DNA of 64,000 bases. It comes from Pseudomonas furukawaii (lineage in GTDB: Bacteria; Pseudomonadota; Gammaproteobacteria; Pseudomonadales; Pseudomonadaceae). Within the stretch, counting starts at the first letter, position 1, and each line of letters begins with the position of its first letter. The position numbers and the translations under genes are program-made. Below the pieces are notes generated by a model that saw only the letters and a program-made list of their open reading frames with translations, made no database searches and was not told where the DNA came from. Positions 8,124-16,227 of the stretch are shown piece by piece. The DNA is taken from assembly GCF_002355475.1 (NCBI RefSeq), contig NZ_AP014862.1, forward strand, positions 434,001-498,000. The letters are read 5' to 3'.

Positions 8124-9467
8124 ATGAGCCTGTCCAACCAGACCCTGGCCTATGGCCAGGCCGGCAGCCAGACGGCCGCCAGCGAACGCAGCACCCTCCG
8201 CCGTGCGGCCACCGCCAGCTTCATGGGCAACTTCGTCGAATGGTTCGACTATGCCGCCTACGGCTATCTGGCAGCGGTCATCGCCGTTGTCTTCTTCCCC
8301 GCCACCGACAAGACCACCGGCCTGCTGGCCACCTTCGCGGTCTTCGCCATCTCCTTCATCATCCGCCCCATCGGCGGCATCGTCTGGGGCCATATCGGCG
8401 ACCGCTACGGCCGGCGCAACGCCCTGTCCCTGTCCATCCTCATCATGTCGGGCGCCACCTTCTGCATCGCGCTGCTGCCCACCTATGCCCAGGTGGGCAT
8501 GCTGGCGCCGCTGTTGCTGCTGCTGATCAGGCTGGTGCAGGGCTTCTCGGCATCCGGCGAGTACGCGGGCGCCGCCGCCTTCCTGGCGGAGTACGCGCCG
8601 GACGACAAGCGCGGCTTCTACACCAGCCTGGTGCCGGCCAGCACCGCGGCGGGCCTGCTGTTCGGCTCGCTCTTCGCCGCATTGCTCTACTCGCAACTGG
8701 ACAGCGAGCAGCTGCACGAATGGGGCTGGCGCATTCCCTTCCTGCTGGCGGCGCCGCTGGGACTGATCGGTCGCTACATCCGCCTGCACCTGCAGGACAC
8801 GCCGAAGTTCCGCGAGATGGAGCAGGCCCTTGAGCGCAAGGCCGGCGACCACAGTGTGCCGATCCGCGAGCTGATGGGTGCGCAGCGCGCGCGCGTACTG
8901 GTGGCCATCGGCGTCACCTGCCTCAACGCGGTGGCCTTCTACCTGATCCTCAGCTACATGCCCACCTACCTCTCCGCCGAGATGGGGATGACGGAGACGG
9001 ACTCCTTCCTGGCGTCCACGGTGTCGCTCGCCACCTACATCGGCTTCATCTTCCTGATGGGCAAGCTGTCGGACCGCTTCGGCCGCAAGACCATGCTGGT
9101 GCTCGCCTCGCTGCTGTTCGTCGGCGCGACGGTGCCGCTGTTCGGCCTGCTGGACGGCCAGGGATTCGCCATGATCCTGCTGATCCAGATCGCCTTCGGC
9201 CTGATGCTGGCGATGAACGACGGCACCCTGCCGTGCTTCCTCGCCGAGATCTTCCCCACCCGGGTGCGCTACAGCGGCTTCGCCTTCAGCTTCAACACCG
9301 CCAATGCCCTGTTCGGCGGTACCGCGCCTTTCCTCGCCACCTGGCTGATCGCCGAGACCGGCGACAAGCTGGCGCCGGCCTGGATGCTGGTGGCGGCCGC
9401 GGTGGTGGCGCTGCTGGCCATGCTGGCGGTGCGCGAGACCGCGAACCGAGCCTTGGCGGACGACTGA
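8124..9467 (+). CDS. MFS transporter, metabolite:H+ symporter family, probable creatine/creatinine uptake
   Basis: A 447-residue inner-membrane protein with about 12 hydrophobic segments. The N-terminal block GNFVEWFDYAAYG (about residues 35-47), the loop motif GHIGDRYGRR (about 92-101) and the repeated KLSDRFGRK in the second half identify the MHS/ProP-like group of sugar-porter-type MFS proteins. GGAG (GAAGGAGGTG) precedes the ATG. It lies between creatinase and creatininase, on the same strand, 292 bp after creatinase. No separate copy of the regulon motif precedes it, so it may be read through from the creatinase promoter. Transport of creatine is inferred from context. Confidence 0.85.
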   Translation: MSLSNQTLAYGQAGSQTAASERSTLRRAATASFMGNFVEWFDYAAYGYLAAVIAVVFFPATDKTTGLLATFAVFAISFIIRPIGGIVWGHIGDRYGRRNALSLSILIMSGATFCIALLPTYAQVGMLAPLLLLLIRLVQGFSASGEYAGAAAFLAEYAPDDKRGFYTSLVPASTAAGLLFGSLFAALLYSQLDSEQLHEWGWRIPFLLAAPLGLIGRYIRLHLQDTPKFREMEQALERKAGDHSVPIRELMGAQRARVLVAIGVTCLNAVAFYLILSYMPTYLSAEMGMTETDSFLASTVSLATYIGFIFLMGKLSDRFGRKTMLVLASLLFVGATVPLFGLLDGQGFAMILLIQIAFGLMLAMNDGTLPCFLAEIFPTRVRYSGFAFSFNTANALFGGTAPFLATWLIAETGDKLAPAWMLVAAAVVALLAMLAVRETANRALADD

Positions 9468-9492
9468 CCGGCCCTGTGATCCTGCCAACTTC

Positions 9493-9508
9493 GGGTCGGA
9501 TCCGTACA
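9493..9508 (+). promoter_or_regulatory. Putative creatinine-regulon operator, copy 3 (creatininase)
   Basis: GGGTCGGATCCGTACA, 15 of 16 identical to copy 2 and embedded in a 54-bp block with the same internal spacing as 6507-6560. It lies 75 bp before the creatininase ATG, so creatininase and the following permease have their own promoter. Confidence 0.65.
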
Positions 9509-9583
9509 AGTTTCACTGTTCAACTTCTGATGCAATGCCACAAGCGGAAGACCGCCTGGTGCCTGGATTCTGGAGAACCGTCG

Positions 9584-10366
9584 ATGAGCAAGAGCGTTTT
9601 CGTGGGAGAGCTGACCTGGAAGGAGTACGAGGCCCGTGTCGCCTCCGGCGACGCTGTGCTGATGCTGCCGGTCGGCGCCCTGGAGCAGCACGGCCACCAC
9701 ATGTGCATGAACGTGGATGTCCTCTTGCCCACGGCGGTCTGCCAGCGGGTCGCCGAGCGCATCGGCGCGCTGGTGCTGCCGGGGCTGCAGTACGGCTACA
9801 AGTCCCAGCAGAAGTCCGGCGGCGGCAACCACTTCCCCGGAACCACGAGCCTGGACGGCGCCACCCTCACCGGTACGGTGCAGGACATCATCCGCGAGCT
9901 GGCGCGCCATGGCGTGCGTCGGCTGGTGCTGATGAACGGCCACTACGAGAACTCCATGTTCATCGTCGAGGGTATCGACCTGGCGCTGCGGGAGCTGCGC
10001 TACGCCGGCATCCACGACTTCAAGGTGGTGGTGCTGTCCTACTGGGACTTCGTCAAGGACCCGGCGGTGATCCAGCAGCTCTATCCGGAAGGTTTCCTCG
10101 GTTGGGACATCGAGCATGGCGGCGTCTTCGAGACCTCCCTGATGCTCGCCCTCTACCCGGACCTGGTGGACCTGGACCGCGTCGTCGATCACCCGCCCGC
10201 GACCTTCCCGCCCTATGACGTGTTCCCGGTGGACCCGGCGCGCACGCCGGCACCGGGGACCCTGTCGTCGGCGAAGACGGCCAGCCGGGAGAAGGGCGAG
10301 CTGATCCTCGAGGTCTGCGTCCAGGGCATCGCCGAGGCCATCGGCACGGAGTTTCCGTCGTCCTGA
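9584..10366 (+). CDS. crnA: Creatininase (creatinine amidohydrolase)
   Basis: Catalyses the reversible conversion of creatinine to creatine (EC 3.5.2.10), the entry step of the pathway encoded here. It is 260 residues, the exact length of the P. putida enzyme. The binuclear metal ligands of that enzyme fall at the expected numbers: Glu34 and His36 in GALEQHGHH, Asp45, His120 and Glu122 in MNGHYEN. The TSLDGATLTG and GGVFETS blocks are also intact. The ATG at 9584 is chosen because MSKSVFVGEL is the known N-terminus; the longer frame upstream overlaps the MFS gene. It is followed after 87 bp by an NCS1 permease, probably in one transcript. Confidence 0.97.
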   Translation: MSKSVFVGELTWKEYEARVASGDAVLMLPVGALEQHGHHMCMNVDVLLPTAVCQRVAERIGALVLPGLQYGYKSQQKSGGGNHFPGTTSLDGATLTGTVQDIIRELARHGVRRLVLMNGHYENSMFIVEGIDLALRELRYAGIHDFKVVVLSYWDFVKDPAVIQQLYPEGFLGWDIEHGGVFETSLMLALYPDLVDLDRVVDHPPATFPPYDVFPVDPARTPAPGTLSSAKTASREKGELILEVCVQGIAEAIGTEFPSS

Positions 10367-10453
10367 CACGGCATTGCGTCGAAGCGAACACCGAACAAGC
10401 GACTTCAATACCTACAAGAGCGGCGCCCTGGCGCCTGCGAGGAAGTTTCAGCT

Positions 10454-11848
10454 ATGTCGAATTCAGACGCGCACAAAGAATACGGGCTCAGCCAGATCAA
10501 GCCGGAAGAGCGCAGCTACGGCTTCGCCGACACGGTCTGGACCTGGTTCGGTTCGGGCATCAACACCGGCTCCTGGTTCTTCGGCGGCATGGCCGCCTCC
10601 CTGGGCATGGTCTTCGTCCTGCAGTACAGCCTGCTCTGGCTGCCGCTGATGATGATTCCCTGGGCGGCGGTGGCCTACATCGGCTACCGCTACGGCGCCA
10701 GCACCGCCGTGGTGGCGCGCCCGTCCCTCGGCACCAAGGGCTCACGCCTCACCGGCGTCGCCCAGTTCCTGGTGCTGATCGGCTGGCCCAGCGTGAACAG
10801 CTTCATCGCCGCCATCTCCCTCAGCCATGTGTTCGGCGCGGCCTTCGGCTGGCCGGTATTCGGCCAGCCGGGGTCCACCTGGCCCATGGTGCTGGGCATC
10901 CTGCTCACCGCCGTGGCCCAGGGCATCATCACCTTCCTGGGGCATGAGGCGATCCGCTACCTGGAGCGTGTCGCCGGCGTGCTGCTGCTGGTGCTGGGGG
11001 GCTGGGTCAGCTACATCGTGCTGTCGCAGTGGAACCTGTCCGACCTGATGGCCTTCCGGGTGGAGAATCCCGCCCACTCGGTGGCCTTCTACATCGACCT
11101 GGCCTTCGGCTTCTCCTGGACCTGGGCCCAGGTCGCGGACTTCTCCCGCTTCTCCCGGACCGGCAAGGCGGCCACCCTCGGCAGTTGGCTGGGGCTGAAC
11201 GTGGGCCAGGGCTGGTTCATGCTGATCGGCGCCATCGGCACCATCGGCGTGGCGCTGCAGACCGGCAACATCGACCCGAACAACTCCGACCCGAGTTCCA
11301 CCCTGGCCACCCTGGGCCTTGGCCTGGTGTCCTTCCTGGTGCTGATCTTCGCCACCGTCAGCACCAACGTGACCGTGCTCTACGGTTCGGGGATGGGGCT
11401 GCTGGGCGCCTTCAAGGGCCTGACGCCGAAGAAGGCCCTGGCGATCATCGTGGTGCTGCAACTGGGCTTGTGCTTCGTGCCCATGGGCTTCGATTCCTTC
11501 CTGCACTACTTCGAGACCTTCCTGGGCGTGATCGGCGGGCTGTTCATCCCCCTCTGGACCATCATCCTGGTGGACTACTTCTGCATCCGGGGCGCGCGCA
11601 TCAGCGACCGTGACCTGTTCGCCGAGTCCGCGGGGGCCTACTACGGCGCCAACGGATGGAACCCGGCCGGCATCGCGGCCCTGGTACTGGGTTTCCTCGT
11701 CTACTTCGTACTGGCCCATGTCTTCAAGGACGTGGCGGAGCAGATCACCGCGAGCTTCCCGGCGATCCTGGTATCCGGCCTGGCCTACTGGCTGCTGGCA
11801 AAGAAGCCGGTGGCGGCGCTGGACAGCGGGCTTGAGCGGGACGCCTGA
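10454..11848 (+). CDS. NCS1 (cytosine/purine-type) permease, probable creatinine transporter
   Basis: A 464-residue membrane protein with about 12 hydrophobic segments and the NCS1 layout of CodB-like permeases: WTWFGSGINTGSWFFGG (about residues 29-45) as the first helix signature, then FGFSWTWAQVADFSRF (about 212-227), and NVTVLYGSGMGLLGAF in the middle. The family imports nucleobases, hydantoins and allantoin, and creatinine is a small cyclic urea-like compound of similar shape. It lies directly behind creatininase with no terminator between, and ends at a strong terminator, so creatinine uptake is the natural inference; cytosine transport is the alternative. Confidence 0.85.
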   Translation: MSNSDAHKEYGLSQIKPEERSYGFADTVWTWFGSGINTGSWFFGGMAASLGMVFVLQYSLLWLPLMMIPWAAVAYIGYRYGASTAVVARPSLGTKGSRLTGVAQFLVLIGWPSVNSFIAAISLSHVFGAAFGWPVFGQPGSTWPMVLGILLTAVAQGIITFLGHEAIRYLERVAGVLLLVLGGWVSYIVLSQWNLSDLMAFRVENPAHSVAFYIDLAFGFSWTWAQVADFSRFSRTGKAATLGSWLGLNVGQGWFMLIGAIGTIGVALQTGNIDPNNSDPSSTLATLGLGLVSFLVLIFATVSTNVTVLYGSGMGLLGAFKGLTPKKALAIIVVLQLGLCFVPMGFDSFLHYFETFLGVIGGLFIPLWTIILVDYFCIRGARISDRDLFAESAGAYYGANGWNPAGIAALVLGFLVYFVLAHVFKDVAEQITASFPAILVSGLAYWLLAKKPVAALDSGLERDA

Positions 11849-11870
11849 AACACGACGGCAATGACAGGAA

Positions 11871-11901
11871 CGCCGCCCCCGAGAGGAGGGCGGCGTTTTT
11901 G
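11871..11901. terminator. Terminator between convergent permease and regulator genes
   Basis: CGCCGCCC paired with GGGCGGCG, followed by TTTTTG. It lies between two convergent genes and closes the creatininase-permease transcript. Confidence 0.8.
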
Positions 11902-11936
11902 TTTGCGGCGCCCCGGCGATGGCCAGGGCCGCCGGT

Positions 11937-12956
11937 CTAATCGTGCAACGGACTCTGCTTGCGCTCGCCCCGTGGCGAGTGGCCGAAGAAGCGGCTGTAG
12001 CACTTGGAGAAATGCGCCGGCGAGGCGAAGCCGCAGGCCAGGGCGATGTCCCGCACCTGGGACTCGCTGCGCAGCAGCAGGTCGCGGGCGCGATTCAGCC
12101 GCAGCTCCAGGTAGTACTGGCTGGGGGTCCGGTCCAGGTACTTGTGGAACAGCCGTTCCAGCTGGCGCACCGACACCTCGTTGAGCTGGGCCAGCTCCTC
12201 CAGCTCCAGGGGCTCTTCCAGGTTGGCTTCCATGATGGCGACGATCTGGCTCAGCTTGGGCTGGGCATGGCCGAGCCGCTGGCGCAGCGGGATGCGCTGC
12301 TGTTCGCGGGCGCCGCGCATGCGGTCGCAGAGCAGCAGTTCGGCGGCCTGGGTGGCGATCTCCACGCCACCGGGTTCGCGGGCGATCAGTTGCAGGGTCA
12401 TGTCCAGGGACGCGGTGCCACCCGAGCAGGTGTAGCGGTCACGGTCCAGCTCGAACAACTGGTTGGAGATGACGATGCCGGGAAAACGCTCCTTCAGTTG
12501 CTCGATGTCTTCCCAGTGAACGGTGCAGCGGTAGCCCTTGAGCAGTTCGGCGCTGGCCAGCAGGTGGCTGCCGGTGCAGATGCCGCCGAGGGCGACGTGC
12601 TGCTGGGACAACCGGCGCACCCAGTTCAGCAGGCGGCGGTCGTAACGCGCGGGAATGGGGTTGGAGCCCACCACGAAAAGGGCGTCCAGGGGCGGGGCGT
12701 CCTCGATGTCGTGATCCGGCACCACCCGCATGCCGTTGCTGGCCTGTACCGGGCCGTGGTCGGCGGCGATCAGCAGGGTCCTGAACAGCGTGCGCTTGGC
12801 GGCCAGGTTGGCCATGCGCAGGGTCTCGATCGCCGAGGCGAAGCCGATGGTGGTGAAGTTGGGAATCAGCAGGAAGCCGTAGGTCTTGATCCCCGCGACC
12901 CGGGAGGGGGCCGGGGTGGGGGAGACGGACGGCGCCGCAGGTGTCGCAACAGCCAT
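11937..12956 (-). CDS. GlxA-type AraC-family regulator, SouR/GbdR-like
   Basis: A 339-residue regulator: DJ-1/PfpI-like domain at about residues 20-190 (the [11 protein letters not shown] elbow keeps the Cys) and AraC double helix-turn-helix at about 230-330 ([21 protein letters not shown], then [10 protein letters not shown]). It is divergent from glyA-soxBDAG. In P. aeruginosa a protein of this family, SouR, activates the glyA1-sox operon in response to sarcosine, and GbdR does so for glycine betaine, so this gene is a candidate for one of those roles. The start at 12956 has GGAGG nine bases upstream; the 45-residue longer frame lacks such a site. It is distinct from the 5.2-kb regulator, though the same family. 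Confidence 0.85.
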   Translation of the reverse strand: MAVATPAAPSVSPTPAPSRVAGIKTYGFLLIPNFTTIGFASAIETLRMANLAAKRTLFRTLLIAADHGPVQASNGMRVVPDHDIEDAPPLDALFVVGSNPIPARYDRRLLNWVRRLSQQHVALGGICTGSHLLASAELLKGYRCTVHWEDIEQLKERFPGIVISNQLFELDRDRYTCSGGTASLDMTLQLIAREPGGVEIATQAAELLLCDRMRGAREQQRIPLRQRLGHAQPKLSQIVAIMEANLEEPLELEELAQLNEVSVRQLERLFHKYLDRTPSQYYLELRLNRARDLLLRSESQVRDIALACGFASPAHFSKCYSRFFGHSPRGERKQSPLHD

Positions 12957-13369
12957 TAGGTTATTCCTCCACTGCATCGACTGTCGTTTTTGGGTATAGG
13001 CGGATAAGGCAGAAGTCGAAATGCAGCTCTGTCTTCTTATTGTCGTCGGCGTGCCGGTGGCGTCCGGTGCCGAACCCAAGCTTACACCCATTGCAGCCCA
13101 CTATCAGCGGCGTTCCGGGGCTATCGGTGCCTATTCTCCGGGGCGTTTTCGCGGCGTCCGATCCGGCGGCGGAGAGGGCGGTGGTCCGGTGGCGCGTTTT
13201 TCTTTTTCCGACAGGTCAGTTTGGGCATTTTGACGTCGCAAACAGGCAAACGGGGTGTCGGGCTATTTCGCACAATCGGCCGCAACAGGCAGGAACCGAC
13301 CGGTCCCACCGGCTGGCGAAAGCCTCCCAAACAATAGTGACGACACCAGGCTGTCGCGGGAGATCATCG
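12957..13369. promoter_or_regulatory. Divergent promoter region of regulator and glyA-sox operon
   Basis: A 413-bp gene-free gap. It contains two direct repeats, GTCGCAAACAGGCA at 13235-13248 and GCCGCAACAGGCA at 13279-13291, 44 bp apart, a spacing compatible with AraC-type activator sites ahead of the glyA start at 13370. The 16-bp creatinine motif is not found here, so this operon seems to answer to the other regulator. I see no riboswitch fold that I can defend. Confidence 0.45.
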
Positions 13370-14623
13370 ATGTTCAGCAAGCAAGACCAGATCCAGGGTT
13401 ACGACGACGAACTGTTCAGTGCGATGCAGGAAGAGGAGCGCCGTCAGGAAGACCACATCGAGCTGATCGCCTCCGAGAACTACACCAGCAAGCGCGTGAT
13501 GGAGGCCCAGGGCAGCGGCCTGACCAACAAGTACGCCGAAGGCTACCCGGGCAAGCGCTACTACGGTGGCTGCGAGTTCGTCGACAAGGTGGAGCAGTTG
13601 GCCATCGACCGCGCCAAGCAGCTGTTCGGCGCCGACTACGCCAACGTCCAGCCCCACTCCGGCTCCCAGGCCAACAGCGCCGTCTACCTCGCCCTGCTGA
13701 ACGCCGGCGACACCATCCTCGGCATGAGCCTGGCCCACGGCGGTCACCTGACCCACGGCGCCAAGGTGTCGTCTTCCGGCAAACTGTACAACGCCGTGCA
13801 GTACGGCCTGGACACCGCCACCGGCCTGATCGACTACGACGAAGTGGAGCGCCTGGCCCTCGAACACAAGCCGAATATGATCGTCGCCGGCTTCTCCGCC
13901 TACTCCAAGACCCTCGACTTCCCGCGCTTCCGCGCCATCGCCGACAAGGTGGGCGCCCTGCTGTTCGTCGACATGGCCCACGTCGCCGGCCTGGTGGCCG
14001 CCGGCCTGTACCCGAACCCGCTGCCCTACGCCGACGTGGTCACCACCACCACCCACAAGACCCTGCGCGGCCCGCGCGGTGGCCTGATCCTGGCGCGCAA
14101 GAACGACGAGATCGAGAAGAAGCTGAACTCCGCCGTATTCCCCGGCGCCCAGGGCGGCCCGCTGATGCACGTGATCGCCGCCAAGGCGGTGTGCTTCAAG
14201 GAAGCGCTGGAACCCGGCTTCAAGGAATACCAGGCCCAGGTCATCAAGAACGCCCAGGCCATGGCCAAGGTGTTCATCGATCGCGGCTATGACGTGGTCT
14301 CCGGCGGTACCGACAACCACCTGTTCCTGGTCAGCCTGATCAAGCAGGGCCTGACCGGCAAGGACGCCGACGCCGCCCTCGGCCGCGCCGGCATCACCGT
14401 GAACAAGAACGCCGTGCCCAACGATCCGCAGTCGCCCTTCGTGACCTCGGGCGTGCGCATCGGTACCCCGGCCATCACCAGCCGTGGCTTCAAGGAGTCC
14501 CAGTCCACCGAACTCGCCGGCTGGATCTGCGACATCCTCGACCACCTGGGCGATGCCGACGTCGAAGCCCAGGTGGCCAAGCAGGTCGCCGGTCTTTGCG
14601 CCGACTTCCCTGTCTACCGCTGA
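13370..14623 (+). CDS. glyA: Serine hydroxymethyltransferase
   Basis: PLP enzyme interconverting glycine plus 5,10-methylene-THF and serine. It is 417 residues, the normal length. Visible are LIASENY (residues 32-38), the GKRYYGG substrate loop, [10 protein letters not shown] at about 199-208 and the PLP lysine in [10 protein letters not shown] at Lys230. The ATG at 13370 is the family start; the longer frame runs into the regulatory gap. It is the first gene of the sox operon, 15 bp before soxB. There it joins the glycine and the methylene-THF released by sarcosine oxidase, giving serine. In P. aeruginosa this paralogue is called glyA1. Confidence 0.97.
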   Translation: MFSKQDQIQGYDDELFSAMQEEERRQEDHIELIASENYTSKRVMEAQGSGLTNKYAEGYPGKRYYGGCEFVDKVEQLAIDRAKQLFGADYANVQPHSGSQANSAVYLALLNAGDTILGMSLAHGGHLTHGAKVSSSGKLYNAVQYGLDTATGLIDYDEVERLALEHKPNMIVAGFSAYSKTLDFPRFRAIADKVGALLFVDMAHVAGLVAAGLYPNPLPYADVVTTTTHKTLRGPRGGLILARKNDEIEKKLNSAVFPGAQGGPLMHVIAAKAVCFKEALEPGFKEYQAQVIKNAQAMAKVFIDRGYDVVSGGTDNHLFLVSLIKQGLTGKDADAALGRAGITVNKNAVPNDPQSPFVTSGVRIGTPAITSRGFKESQSTELAGWICDILDHLGDADVEAQVAKQVAGLCADFPVYR

Positions 14624-14638
14624 TCCAGGAGTCCGAAC

Positions 14639-15889
14639 ATGCAACGTTATTCCGGCTTCGGCCTGTTCAAGCACTCCCTGAGCCACCACGAAAACTGGCA
14701 ACGCATGTGGCGCAACCCAACGCCGAAGCCGGTCTACGACGTGATCATCGTCGGCGGCGGCGGCCACGGCCTGGCCACCGCCTACTACCTCGCCAAGGAG
14801 TTCGGCGTGAAGAACGTCGCGGTGGTGGAGAAGGGCTGGCTGGGCGGCGGCAACACCGCGCGCAACACCACCATCGTCCGCTCCAACTACCTCTGGGACG
14901 AGGCGGCTCAGCTGTACGAGCACGCCATGAAGCTCTGGGAAGGGCTGTCCCATGACCTGAACTACAACGTGATGTTCTCCCAGCGTGGCGTGTACAACCT
15001 GTGCCACACCCTGCAGGACATGCGTGACTCGGCGCGCCGCGTGAACGCCAACCGCCTGAACGGCGTGGATGGCGAACTGCTGGACGCCAAGCAGGTGGCG
15101 GAGGAGATTCCCTACCTGGACTGCAGCAAGAACACCCGTTACCCGATCATGGGCTCTACCGTGCAGCGTCGCGGCGGCGTCGCCCGCCACGATGCCGTGG
15201 CCTGGGGCTATGCCCGCGCCGCCGACGCCCTGGGCGTCGACCTGCTGCAGAACACCGAAGTGCTCGGCTTCCGCAAGCAGGACGGTGCGGTCATCGGTGT
15301 CGAGACGAATCGCGGCTTCATCGGCGCCAAGCGCGTCGGCGTGGTCACCGCCGGCAACTCCGGCCACATGGCCAAGCAGGCCGGCTTCCGCCTGCCGCTG
15401 GAATCCCACCCGCTGCAGGCCCTGGTGTCCGAGCCGATCAAGCCGATCATCCACAGCGTGATCATGTCCAACGCCGTGCATGGCTACATCAGCCAGTCCG
15501 ACAAGGGCGACCTGGTCATCGGTGCCGGCATCGACGGCTACAACGGCTACGGCCAGCGCGGCTCCTACGGCACCATCGAGCACACCCTGCAGGCCATCGT
15601 GGAGATGTTCCCGATCCTTTCCCGGGTGCGCATGAACCGCCAGTGGGGCGGCATCGTGGACACCACCCCGGACGCCTGCCCGATCATCTCCAAGACCCCG
15701 GTGAAGAACCTCTTCTTCAACTGCGGCTGGGGCACCGGCGGCTTCAAGGCCACTCCCGGCTCGGGTCATGTCTTCGCCGCCAGCCTGGCCCGTGGCGAGA
15801 TGCATCCCCTGGCCAAGCCCTTCTCCATCGACCGCTTCCACACCGGCGCACTGATCGACGAGCACGGCGCCGCCGCCGTGGCTCACTAA
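14639..15889 (+). CDS. soxB: Heterotetrameric sarcosine oxidase, beta subunit
   Basis: The catalytic flavin subunit that oxidises sarcosine. It is 416 residues, with the N-terminal FAD-binding motif [19 protein letters not shown] near residues 34-52 and the DAO fold. The block [12 protein letters not shown] near residue 184 carries the histidine region to which this family attaches FMN covalently. The C-terminal [16 protein letters not shown] is the usual flavin-site signature. It works with SoxA, SoxD and SoxG, all encoded directly downstream. Start at 14639, GGAG (CAGGAGTCCGAAC) upstream. Confidence 0.96.
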   Translation: MQRYSGFGLFKHSLSHHENWQRMWRNPTPKPVYDVIIVGGGGHGLATAYYLAKEFGVKNVAVVEKGWLGGGNTARNTTIVRSNYLWDEAAQLYEHAMKLWEGLSHDLNYNVMFSQRGVYNLCHTLQDMRDSARRVNANRLNGVDGELLDAKQVAEEIPYLDCSKNTRYPIMGSTVQRRGGVARHDAVAWGYARAADALGVDLLQNTEVLGFRKQDGAVIGVETNRGFIGAKRVGVVTAGNSGHMAKQAGFRLPLESHPLQALVSEPIKPIIHSVIMSNAVHGYISQSDKGDLVIGAGIDGYNGYGQRGSYGTIEHTLQAIVEMFPILSRVRMNRQWGGIVDTTPDACPIISKTPVKNLFFNCGWGTGGFKATPGSGHVFAASLARGEMHPLAKPFSIDRFHTGALIDEHGAAAVAH

Positions 15890-15900
15890 GGAGACCCGCC

Positions 15901-16227
15901 ATGCTGCACATCTTTTGTCCCTATTGCGGGGAGCTCCGCTCCGAAGAGGAATTCCACGCCAAGGGCCAGGCTCACATCCCGCGCCCGCTGGATCCCAACG
16001 CCTGCACCGACGAGGAGTGGGGCGACTACATCTTCTTCCGCGACAACCCCCGTGGCATCCACCACGAGCTGTGGGTCCACGCTGCCGGCTGCCGCAAGTA
16101 CTTCAACGTGACGCGCCACACCATCAGCTACGAGATCCTCGAAACCTACAAGATCGGTGAGAAGCCCAGCGTCACCGAATCCACCACCGGCGAGAAGAAA
16201 ACCGCGTCCGCAGGAGTAACGGCATGA
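15901..16227 (+). CDS. soxD: Sarcosine oxidase, delta subunit
   Basis: The small zinc-binding subunit of heterotetrameric sarcosine oxidase, 108 residues. The zinc ligands of the family are visible: Cys6 and Cys9 in FCPYCG, and His60 and Cys64 in WVHAAGC. The C-terminal 25 residues are low-complexity and poorly conserved. AAGGAG precedes the ATG, and the stop overlaps the soxA start as ATGA, which indicates translational coupling. Confidence 0.96.
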   Translation: MLHIFCPYCGELRSEEEFHAKGQAHIPRPLDPNACTDEEWGDYIFFRDNPRGIHHELWVHAAGCRKYFNVTRHTISYEILETYKIGEKPSVTESTTGEKKTASAGVTA

